From Setoptus koraiensis (Eukaryota; Arthropoda): a stretch of DNA of 64,000 nt. The number at the start of each line of letters is the position of its first letter. Positions within the stretch are counted from its first letter, which is position 1. The stretch is from the NCBI GenBank assembly GCA_048013815.1, contig CM106586.1, positions 16,988,001 through 17,052,000 of the forward strand, read 5' to 3'. Below, piece by piece: positions 13,301 through 23,525 of the stretch. The translations under genes and the position numbers were made by a program. Below the pieces are notes generated by a model that saw only the letters and a list, made by a program, of their open reading frames with translations, did no database searches and was not told where the DNA came from.

Positions 13301-13654
13301 CTAGCTCAATATCTCAAATTTTCTACCTGCTTCTAATCTTTGCAATAGATCTGCGCCATAGTGTTGTTTCATGGGCTTCTCAATTGTTTTTCTGAGATAG
13401 TCGTCTGCGAATTCGCGATGTCGCGTACCTTGCGAGGCCAGATATTGGTTTTCCTCTTCTTCGGTTATGTAAGGTTTTTCCAGATATTTGAGTACCTCCT
13501 CTTCGTTGCGCATCTTGAGCCACAGCATGTATCGATTTCCTCGTGTAACTGGCGGCACAAATCTGTGTTTTCCCTTGAGCGAGTTACCACGAAACTTGGG
13601 TTGCTGACCAATCCACATGGGATGATATTTGAGGAGTATCTGGGTTAATTTCAT
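13301..13654 (-). CDS. Probable mitochondrial ribosomal protein mL63 (MRP63)
   Basis: A basic protein of 117 residues starting at MKLTQILLKYHPMW. The middle part has a GKHR motif, then a helix-like stretch, then LEKPYITEEEE; this order resembles MRP63/mL63 of the mitochondrial large subunit, which has GKHR, an acidic helix and a PY(M/L)T.EQE-type motif. The resemblance is my pattern match and is weak in the C-terminal third. The frame stays open upstream to 13729, but those residues are hydrophobic and not family-like, and a possible acceptor (ACCAG) immediately precedes the ATG, so there may be a 5' exon. Confidence 0.5.
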   Translation of the reverse strand: MKLTQILLKYHPMWIGQQPKFRGNSLKGKHRFVPPVTRGNRYMLWLKMRNEEEVLKYLEKPYITEEEENQYLASQGTRHREFADDYLRKTIEKPMKQHYGADLLQRLEAGRKFEILS

Positions 13655-14534
13655 CACTGGTATTAAGGATAGGATTAACGATATAATAATAGATATCAAA
13701 ATAGAATCGGTGATGGTTGATCCCTGCACTGGGCAATATATTGGTCAATGTGTTAGGCAACAATCGAACATTGGCGATTGTTTGTCGAAATGTCAATAGA
13801 ACAGGCAGCGAGACATGCGAACACTGGTGGTGATTTTGGCACATGTGTGCGCGTGTGTGTGTGTGGGTGAACTTTGCACAACAATGAAACAAGTCACTTT
13901 GTGCGCATGCAAGTTTACAGTTCAAAAATGTTTTTGGCGCGCAAAACAGAGAACAAGGTTGGATGTAAGGTATCGATGATATCTCGTGAAAAGTTCGATT
14001 CGATTTTGCCAGATCGATATGCAAGCTTGGCAAGCCCGTTGGTAGTGCATTCGCGATTAATCCACCCGTTTGTCCGTTCGTTCGTCCGCTCGTCTGTCCC
14101 ATTGTCTGTCTGTTCGTCTGGCTAGGTGTGATAGCATTATCAAGACAGATTCCCTGGTGCACATTCTAATTTTACATATAAATACGTTCACATAGGTGAC
14201 AGTATCTATTTGAGATATTTTATTTATCATCAAGGTCTCAGAAATCATAGGCTAGCCTATTAAAATCACATATTCTTGTTTTAACGCCATCATTTCATCT
14301 CTAGCCACCATCAAGTCGCCATCGCCATCAATTTTATTTAATTTCTATTATTTTAAATTTCTTCTGTTTTAAATAAAACCAATTCACACACATACACCCA
14401 ATTAAACAATTGAACAATCAAACAATCAATCACACATCATCACCATCATCGTCATCATCAGTCAACGCCGTCATCATCCGCCTACTTTTAGACTATTTGG
14501 ACTTGAAACTATCACACACTCTAAAACATAGAAA
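13655..14534. other. Intergenic region between mL63-like and CCCH genes
   Basis: Open frames here are built on GT/CA runs (about 13845-13866) and repeated CGTCCGTTCG-type sequence (about 14066-14120) and do not look like genes. The last roughly 250 bases are an A- and CAT-rich leader of the CCCH zinc-finger gene. Confidence 0.5.
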
Positions 14535-15020
14535 ATGTCTAGATTTAAAACAGAATTGTGCAATAATCTCATCGAATTAGGAATTTGTAAATATGGAGAC
14601 AGGTGCCATTATGCACACGGTCCTCATGAACTGCGACAAGTTATCAAGCGTCATCCCAAATTTCGCACTGAAAAGTGTAAAAATTTTGAATTAACTGGAA
14701 AATGTCCATTTGGGCCGCGCTGTTCCTATGTCCACTCAAAGCCAGATTTAGACTCAATGATTGAACAATTAACTAGATACATGAAACATAAGAAAGCACC
14801 GAAACCTGACTCCGATGATGATCCCGACGGCGATCAAGAACAACGTCGTGTTCGTCCTAAATTCTTTAATTACAGTGACAAGGAGAACAATTCCAATCAA
14901 GAGAATTCTCCATCATCTTCAAAACCATCAACCGTTGTTGGTTCCGCACCATGTACGTCGTTACCATCATCGTCATCTTCCTCATCAACTTCTGTGTCAT
15001 ATCATCATTTTCGTCTATGA
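14535..15020 (+). CDS. TTP/TIS11-family tandem CCCH zinc-finger protein
   Basis: An RNA-binding protein of 161 residues expected to bind AU-rich elements in mRNA 3' ends and promote decay. Two CCCH fingers sit at the N-terminus: [20 protein letters not shown] and [20 protein letters not shown], both with C-X8-C-X5-C-X3-H spacing, preceded by RFKTEL and KFRTEK leaders that match the family (R/K)YKTEL motif. The linker between the first finger's His and the second finger's first Cys is 19 residues, where family members normally have 18. The remainder is acidic, then Ser-rich and disordered; the C-terminal CNOT1-binding motif seen in many members is not recognisable. The start is the first ATG, in an AAAATGT context, in an intronless frame. 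Confidence 0.88.
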   Translation: MSRFKTELCNNLIELGICKYGDRCHYAHGPHELRQVIKRHPKFRTEKCKNFELTGKCPFGPRCSYVHSKPDLDSMIEQLTRYMKHKKAPKPDSDDDPDGDQEQRRVRPKFFNYSDKENNSNQENSPSSSKPSTVVGSAPCTSLPSSSSSSSTSVSYHHFRL

Positions 15021-15671
15021 AAGGATCATCGCGTATATGGATGGTTGGTTGGTTTAGAATAAACATCAGCAACAACAACAACTACAACACTTCCACTACT
15101 CCAGTAACACTACTAACAATAACAACTACTACTTAAAACAGCAACATAACAACAACTATTTATCGTGATGTATTTTTTAGCCTAGCTCCGATTTCAAATC
15201 ACATTCGCTAGTAGATGAGTTCATGTATCATGTCTCACTACTAGTTTTCTTATTATTATTATTATTACTATTATTATTATTATAATCATAATTATTACTA
15301 TAATATCATAATACAATTATTATTAATCAATATTCACACATATATTCATAAATGCTCATTCATATCGCCCATCATTGTGTCGCTTCGAACAATTTGATAT
15401 GAGAGAAAATTAACCTATATACATATATAACAATTAACCTTTAGCCAAGCTTAAAAATAAAATTCATGCACACACACCACAATTACAACATCTCTGATTG
15501 GACACCGATCTTATCTAATAAAATACGCTGCCGCCTACTAACATGCAAGCAACATAAATGCGAAAAAGTCATTAACAACTATCTCGCCTCTCATTGTCAG
15601 TTACCTCATCAAGAGTAATGTGATTTAAAAATAGTATTAGATTTTATGAAAAGATCGATATTTTTACTACT
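15021..15671. other. 3' region of the CCCH gene and leader of the Wnt gene
   Basis: AT-rich sequence with ATT/ATC repeats (about 15250-15315) and an ATTTA pentamer near 15158. Part of it is the CCCH gene's 3' untranslated region and the end is the Wnt leader, which contains an out-of-frame upstream ATG at 15646. Confidence 0.5.
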
Positions 15672-18057
15672 ATGCATCATGAGCCTAGAGAAAAAAGTTC
15701 AATATTTTTGCATAACATTATATTCAAGACAAATCATACACGTTCAACTAATAAAGTGCCATTAAAAACATCTATAATATTTCTTAAAGCATTTAAACGA
15801 GCTTCCAATGCTCGAACAACCATTGGCGCCTCTATAATGTGCCTTACACTTATATCGGCCACTCAACTCTTAATTATATTAAATAGTCTGGAACCTGTTC
15901 AAGCCAGCAGAGAGAACAGCTTTAAAAAGATCCAGCAATCGCAATCGATATCATCTACAAACTTAAATTCCTTGTCACCCAATCAGTCTATCGTCTCGCC
16001 ATCACCCTCCTCACTGGCAGACAATCAGAGCAACAGCTATTCATCATTCTTGGAGTTACTATTGCTCATGAGCAATCAATCAGCAATGAACGACAATCCC
16101 GCGATCCTCAACTCATCTCAGATATCATGCGAAAACTTTGGGCGCATCTTCAATAGAAAACAACTAGATCTCTGCCTCAGACATGTCGATTTGCTTCATC
16201 TATTATTAACTCAGACTATCAAAAAATCAACGCACCACTGCCAGAGACTCTTTGCTAATCTCAAATGGCATTGTGATTCTTTAGTAGGATTTTTAGATCG
16301 ATCGAATCCTTTGTGTAAGTTTACAAGCAACAAGTAAGTCGACCTCGATATACCCCATATAACAATTGATCCTGATATAATAATTAATTACCACTGTCCC
16401 CTTTTATCTCTCCCTCTCCGTCCTTTCTTAGCGTCAACGAAAGAGGCATCTTTCGTCAGGGCTTTGATAAATGCGGCTGCGGCACACATAGTTACCGAGG
16501 CTTGCTCTTCGGGAGAATATCCATCTTGCGGTTGTTTAAAATCAGCTAGCGATAATGGTCAGCAGCATCAAAAAACTGTGACTAGCAGATCGGCAATTTC
16601 CGCCAAGAATGCTCAAAAAGAGGCTCCATCTTGGATTTCTTCACTGGGCGACCGGGAACTCAACCTCGCCAACAGTTATCATAAATTCGTCAATGTGGCA
16701 TCACTTGATTCTGGAATACCAATCAGTTTGCACAAGAGGACCAACGATTTGCCTGGTTGCAATCACAACATCGCATTTGGAGCCGCATTCGCAAGAATTT
16801 TTCTTGACATTGACGATGTAAAATTGCTAAATAAGGCCAGTAAAATTCTGAATCAAAACTACCCCACAAATGCGGGTTCAAAAAGGTCAGCCAGACTGAA
16901 AGATCATGCCGATATTGACCACATCGAATTGGCCTTTCTCAGATGGACTAAAGCAGCCGTCAATCTGCATAACAACAATCTAGGCAGAAAGGTATGTCAC
17001 ATTTCGTTTATGGCTCCATTCGCTTTGTACTATATCACAACTTTACTACATAAACTTATTGTTATTATTACATTTTCGTCATGTTCTTGTCTAGATCTAC
17101 CAAGATACAACCAAAGAGAAATGTGTCTGCCATGGAATATCTGCTTCTTGTCAATTCAGAACTTGCTGGAAGCATGTGGGCAATTTTGAAACAATTGCCC
17201 ATCGGTTGTACATGAGATATCTTCTTGGTTCTGCCAGGGTCTATGCTCACAATATGGCCACATTTGAGCAACCTGACCTATATTTAGTGAAAAGGGAACC
17301 TTTTGTTCACGCCGGTACCAATGAGGCCAATCCAACTTTCATCGCGGACAATTCTTTGTTCGGTTCCGGCAAAAAAATACTTGAGGACATCCAATCACAA
17401 ACTAGAGAGAACAACAACAATCTATTGCAACAATATGAGTATGAAGAGAATCTCGCGTCGGCAAATGTGAATTTACCGCAAACAAATACAAAAGTTGTAG
17501 ATATAAATGAAAGAGTGCCAAAATCATCAGTTAGCAACATATCAGACGACCAACTAGCTAAAGGGAAAATATCTGTCTACGATCTTATTTATCTTAGCGA
17601 ATCTCCAGATTTTTGTTTGCCAATTAATAGTATCAGTCATCCAGGAACCAAAGGAAGAAGCTGTCTACCAGGCGACTCACATAGAAGTAGTAGTGGAGTG
17701 CAATCAAGTACCCACAAGCGCCATCTTCATGATGAACATCATCTGGACAGAAGTTCGCGAGACATAACGCCGGACGAGAGTTCAGTTGCGGATGCGGTTA
17801 ATGATGCAAATCAGGCTGAAGACGAAATAAGGAGCCGAGATGCAGATTACAATAGTGTTAGTGGCGGACAAGCAATGTTATCAATGTATTTTGAGGGCCA
17901 TGGTCGATTAGGCAAGTGTGAAGATTTATGTTGTGATAGAGGCCACGAAAGAGAGTTGGAATTATACTATGTAAGTTGTAATTGTAAATTTAATTTTTGT
18001 TGTCGCTTAACTTGCGAAAGATGCCTCAAACAAGAGCAACATTACCGCTGTTTATAA
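15672..18057 (+). CDS. Divergent Wnt-family secreted glycoprotein
   Basis: A secreted, lipid-modified ligand for Frizzled receptors. Exons 15672-16314, 16432-16991 and 17095-18057 join in frame to 721 residues, about twice a normal Wnt. Family features in order: hydrophobic signal-like stretch starting near residue 57; CENFGRIFNRKQLDLC; the C-Q-F-x-x-x-K-W-x-C block; STKEASFVRALINAAAAH; SSGEYPSCGC; NLHNNNLGRK; CVCHGISASCQFRTCW, which carries the Ser that is palmitoleoylated in Wnts; ESPDFCLP and GTKGRSC; and the terminal CEDLCCDRG...C-rich domain ending in RCL. Two long poorly conserved Ser/Asp-rich inserts, before GTFE-like and before the last Cys domain, explain the length. The usual GC.DN block after GCGC reads SSLGDREL and lacks its cysteine. 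The subfamily could not be decided. An upstream ATG at 15646 begins a short overlapping frame. Confidence 0.88.
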
Positions 18058-19947
18058 TGAACGAAAAAATATAGAAATTAAAGTGAATATACTGAGCAAC
18101 TTTAGTGCATTCGATCCAGCATTCGATGCATTCTCAAGGAATTCAATATCATCGAAGAGGCTAACGTGGTTATATCATTCCCTAAGGCCCTTTCTCCACA
18201 TCAACAGTGATACAGTGAATCAGTGAACAGCACTGGATATAAGCTCCAATGAGAATTGTATCTTTTGAATCGCGGACAGACAGACAGACCGACTAATAAC
18301 TACTTCAAATACTACCGAAAATACATGTGTTGTTGTACTAGCTTCGGTCAAAATGACCCTCTCTCAAGAGGGTTATGTACATCTCGAAAGCGTCACGCCT
18401 CATGTCCCAACTGATTGACTTGGTCGTCGTCGAGTATGGAACAGACAACATTTAGTTGATGAATGCACAACGACTTTAGGCTTCAATTGTATCTCATCAA
18501 TTTAGGCCTATAAATCTGGACTGCACTTTGGGCTGATGTCATTGTGGCACTGTTCAACATGGACAACCTCCCGGAATAGCCTTAAAATAACGGCTCAGCT
18601 GTATTTATAGGTTGAGACCTCCTGTTGTTCGTTATCTTGAATTAATTAAGTCAAGTGTGGCACTAATATGAAAAACTTGAACAGAACAACAATTTTAGGG
18701 GAAGGTTAAAATGGCTGGCAGCGACATTCTGTTTCTTTGCAGCAAATGACAAGTCAACAAAGAAAAATAAATACATTCGTTTGTCTGTAGATTATGATAA
18801 TAACATCCACTACATAGGCATTGTGAAGGGCCAAGTCTCCCCAATCTTAACGTTGTCGTCTTATTCTAGTAAGATCCAACACGAATAATAGTACAGTACA
18901 CGTACTGCCACATAACGCTATTTAACCATCGCAGTTATCATCGCAGTTACTTGTGATGATCGTAGTCATGTATGAGTATTTTTGCAGGGACTTACATAAA
19001 CATTCATTCAAAATATTTGCGAATCTCAAATTGAGACAGTCATCTCCAGGATAGTTGTAGCTAATAAAAACCACATCACACAATAAACGAACAATTATAC
19101 TCACTCAGTCAACTTTAAATCAACGGATTATTACTCGAGTCTTTATTGAAACTTTCTCATGCTTAGACAATCATCATTCAAGCGACACAGTTGCTGAAGA
19201 AATTATGATTTTCAGATGTTAATGAAAGACAGTTTTGCGTGTCTTGTTGTTTTGTTTCTATTGCAAATCTAGATGTTTTGTCTGTAACATGATCTTACTC
19301 TCTCTCTCCCTCTCCATCTGAATAGATGGTTATTTCCGAGTGTATTAGATTGTTTACAAGACAAAGGCTGCTGTTAACGATCACATTATATAAATATTTC
19401 TGATTTAAAAACACAAATAGTTTAAACTCCTCTTTGACAAGGGGAAGCTGGGTCTTCAAAGTTTTTGCAAATCCATCGGGAAAACCTGGCGTCAAATGTG
19501 TTCTCGCTTTATGGTTCTATAAGCAAGTCATCGGTCTTCAAAACTGTTCAAAGGGTACCTCTCTTTTCAGTGAGACTTGATTTAAAGAAACGGAAACCAG
19601 GGTACCAACATATCTGTGATCTAACTGTTTGGCCAAATCAATATTGCTTAAAGCAACAACTTTTTCTAAATGATGTTCTCAGGATACGCTCGGCCACAAT
19701 ACATGCGCAGCATTATCTCAAGGCTGGGTTCATCCTATCATTCTTCTAGTGTGATCATTAAATGTGACGATAGTACATCAGATGTCGATGATCTAAAATA
19801 GAGGAAAACAAACATCCTCTCTCTCCTTCTCTCCGGGTGGAATGCTGATGACCACGGAATGACTCCGAGTATAAATAGAATCTGTAATAATCAACAATGG
19901 ATTTTCTATTGTAAATAAGTATCGTGGTAGTTTTTTTCTAGTTTGTC
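18058..19947. other. Convergent intergenic region
   Basis: This gap lies between the convergent Wnt and choline kinase genes. It holds their 3' regions and otherwise AT-rich unique sequence. One 94-codon frame at 19465-19749 (+) has no recognisable domain and no supporting splice or family evidence, so it is not called. Confidence 0.5.
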
Positions 19948-19953
19948 TTTATT
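19948..19953 (-). terminator. Polyadenylation signal of choline kinase
   Basis: On the minus strand AATAAA follows the TAA stop codon (19956-19954) with no spacer, implying a very short 3' untranslated region. Confidence 0.6.
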
Positions 19954-21782
19954 TTATAACAGCATAGCTGATCGCGATCCTTGGTTTGTCAGATTGCGTG
20001 ATACACGTCCGGTTACGAGGTACTTTTGACCTTGTTTTCTAGCTAAGTAGTCCTCTTTAGTCTTGAGATAAAATGAAAGTCGTGTCTGGGCATATTCCTG
20101 TATTAGAGTCAAAGTTTATAGTAGTCAATTGTCAGTTAGGTTAGAAAAATCCAAGACGAAAATATTTGTGTTGTCAGTCGGTTACTCATCAAACTTACCC
20201 AGTAACCAAATTTAATTTGCGAACTATGGGCATTCTTCATAGCCCACAACGTCCACAATAGATGCGAAGCAACAATGAAAGGTTGAATCTCTTGAATCAT
20301 ATCGGTTTCTTCTTCTTTAGTACTTCGAGCGTTACAATTATCGCCAGAGGAGAATTTATCGTTAAGTAGGTCTTCTTTGTCACTAATACACAAAACTCGA
20401 TCATCGTAGCCTTCTTCGTCAACCATATCTAAGACCATTCCACTAGGATCTATGTTAACGAAGTCCCCATTACCCTCTGTGTCGGTGCCCGAGTCATCAC
20501 AGGAATTATCAAAATCTGAGTCACTTTGATGATCGTTACATGCTGATTCTGAGGGAGATGAGATACTGAGTGAGCCGTTGTGGTTTCCGTTAAAGAGACT
20601 GTTAGTTTTAGCATCATCCTCAGTGATCTTTCTCAATTGATTAAAGTAATGCCGAACAAAGTAACGTTGCTCAAGCTCCGATGGAAATCTATCTTGATCA
20701 GCTGTGAAATGAGGATATTCTGGATTGTTATAGTCGAAGCACCATTCACAAAAATGGTTGGCAATATCGAATCCGCGATAATTGTAACTACAGTATTCAA
20801 AATCAATGAAGACAATTCTATCCTCAAGTGTTGGTCTTTTCTTAGAATGATCAGGTAATAGTATGTTGCCTTGTTGCAGGTCGTTGTGTGAGAAGACAAT
20901 AGGTGAGTCACAACTATTGATAATATCTTGAATAGTTTGAATTTCCTTGCGGAAGTCCACATTGAGAAGATCTATTGCTGCTCTTTGTGTCGAAGGCGAA
21001 ATTTTTGCCTGCATGATAGAATCCAAGGTGATATTCGTTTCTATGAAATTGAGCCATTCCTTGTACTTCTTGAACAACCATTGGGAACATTTAACTATTG
21101 GAACCTCAAGACTGTGGACTGTGGCTATCTTCCTGGCTATAATGGCTGATATGGCAGGTTCGATGAGTTCGTTGGAGGTAACAGCTCTGGCCTAATTATA
21201 ATACATATTTATTGGAAGGATTGAAGCATTAAACTACATTAGATACTATTTTCATTTCATGCAAACGTTTGCAATATTTTAGGTAAAAAATTTCTCTTGA
21301 GTACTCACTGATAGAAATTCCTCCAGTCTACCTTCGGTGAATATGCCGTATAGTTTTGGGCCTAATTTTCTCTCGGATAATAGTGTGAATATTACAATTT
21401 CTGTCAGAACATCACCGTGAGACTGGCCATACAAACGGAGCAAAACTTGAGTTGGTTCACCGTTTATGGTTCGGGCAGAATGGGGAAGCGCGCAACAATA
21501 CAAGATGTTGCTAAGCCCGCCACTGTTGTGCGTTGTTATTTATATAAAGCAATTTATAAATCAATTAATATTAATTACATTAAAACTGAAAGTATGTTAA
21601 TTAAGAGTAGGGTAGACTAACCTGACTGATTTGAATACCATCTCGGAGGGTGAGATATTGTTCCAGGTGCCGCCGAGGAACTCGCAGCATATTTGGTAGG
21701 CCTTTAGTCGCATTTCACGTGATGATGTTTCGGCTGATGTCTGATTACAAATGGATCGCTTACGATCGTTTAATACTGACAT
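19954..21782 (-). CDS. Choline kinase
   Basis: Catalyses ATP-dependent phosphorylation of choline (and usually ethanolamine), the first step of the Kennedy pathway to phosphatidylcholine; cytosolic. Minus-strand exons 21782-21622, 21522-21309, 21191-20199 and 20097-19954 join in frame to 503 residues. Landmarks: VSGGLSNILYCCALP with LLRLYGQ (ATP-binding N-lobe), FSHNDLQQGNILL (catalytic Asp in HND), and VFIDFEYCSYNYRGFDIANH, which is the choline kinase signature; GGLSN and LLRLYG fit choline kinase better than ethanolamine kinase. A strongly acidic and Ser-rich insert of about 110 residues separates the FEYC region from the C-terminal PFIVASHLLWTLWAM helix. All introns are 99-117 bp with standard borders. 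Confidence 0.95.
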
Positions 21783-23525
21783 TGTTGCGTGTAGCAAACT
21801 ATGATATTTTTTTCTGAGTATTGGTGGTGGTGTTTTTTTTTCTTCTTCTTTTTCCAGTGAGATAATTGAATGAGAGAGAGAGTTGAGTGTATTTTTTATC
21901 TATTGCAGCACTACAGACAACACATGTGAATGTGGCTTGATACGGCCGGCCAGATACAATTGCAAATAACTGTAGACAATTGATGGTTAAAAGATTAACG
22001 CGATAGTGGTGTATCAATCTTTTTATGCTTCTTTATCTATTTGTCTATGGTTGGCGATATCTGCAAAATCGTACTTTGAGTGTGTGTAAGTTGTAATTAT
22101 TACTGTATTTAATAATAGTAGTCAAGTGATCTGATCAATAACTGCTACTACCATTTTGCCATGGTTAGCTTATATGTATATGTGACAACTAGTATGTATG
22201 TATATATGTTTTTTATGTATATAATGCATCAAATCACTTGTTAATATAATAAATAGATGATAATCTTGCTGATCAAGAGATGATGATAGGTTGGTGGTGA
22301 ATGCAGCTTAGCGGCGACAGCCAACGACTTTCGACGAATTGTTATCTAAATATACAACACAAAATTTATCTATCTCTGCGTGTGCACCGGTGGCCTAAGA
22401 ATGTGTATTGCATTTGTGTAAGTGGATTATCATCAAGTGACGGGGCGGCCAAAAAATTATGATGGATAAATAGTGGCCAATCTATTATTTTAATAACAAT
22501 AATCAGATGTTAGCGTTAATTGTTGTAACAATACCGACACACAATACACGTTTGATAATCTCCGCGCGACGACGATATGTATAAATATAATAATATGTCT
22601 ATCTATGTGTGTGTGTGTGTGTTTTAACAATGAGATGCAACAATAGTGGATAAATAAGCGACCATAAACAAAGAGATATCAAGCTAGCGAAATTCTTTCG
22701 TTATTATTATTATCCTTTTGTTTGCTTCTGTCTCTTTTGAACATGTATGTGTGTTTGCTCTAATAAAAAATTGAACAGAACAGAAAAATATTTAATCAGC
22801 GAGCAGTCATCACAATGGGTGTCATAGTTGTCGCGCACCGAATATAAGCTGCCAACATGAATATGAATCACGACTCATTTATCCGCTAGATTACCCAATA
22901 CCCACACCGCATAGGCGCATGTCTATCGACATAACAGCGCGCAATTTAATGTTTGCTCGGCCGACAATGCGCATAGCGACTTGCAAACAGGCACCATTTG
23001 CGCACTCTAGCCAAACAAGCAGCTTGGCGCCGTTATGTCACCAACTCAATGATGTTATGTCACCAACTTAACGATGCTATGTCACCCACTGACAGCCTGG
23101 CGATGAGCCCATTGATCCGATCAATCTTATCGAGAAAAACAACAAACAACAAGATCATGACAGCAAATATTGTCGCCAAATATAGCTGTGATACAGCCAG
23201 ATAGGGAGGGAGAGAGCGACGAATCAAGTTACACACATATAGTGGTGTTTACTTTTAATTTAGAGTTCGTTGACTGTTTCGCTGGCATTATATTTTTGTT
23301 AAGCGATGCGTTTTTACCGGTATACAGGCGATATATATATTTCATTTATACAAGTAGAATATAGAGACAGCGCCAGTGGCAGTCATTTGATCGTGTGATT
23401 ATGTACAAAAATGGTGGCTCTATGTCGCTGTCCCGTTCATTATTGCGTCGTTAATTAACTGTTACCGTTATAGACACTGATGGCATGTGATCAATGTTGG
23501 TGTCCGTATCCACTTCGGGTGACTC
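21783..23525. other. Intergenic region between choline kinase and nAChR genes
   Basis: The left part should hold the choline kinase promoter and the right part the 3' flank of the receptor gene. A GT run (about 22606-22621) and a short 22-bp tandem repeat (23032-23093) are present. No further gene was recognised. Confidence 0.55.
23032..23093. repeat. 22-bp tandem repeat, about 2.8 units
   Basis: Units beginning GTTATGTCACCAACT recur at 23032, 23054 and, as a partial and diverged copy, 23076. They encode nothing convincing. Confidence 0.85.

Noticed and set aside
13584-14162. 192-codon minus-strand frame
   Set aside because: It runs antisense across repeats of the CGTCCGTTCG type and a GT run and overlaps the 5' side of the mL63-like gene in another frame; no domain is visible.
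19465-19749. 94-codon plus-strand frame between Wnt and choline kinase
   Set aside because: No recognisable domain, no neighbouring exons in phase, and average length for chance in this composition.
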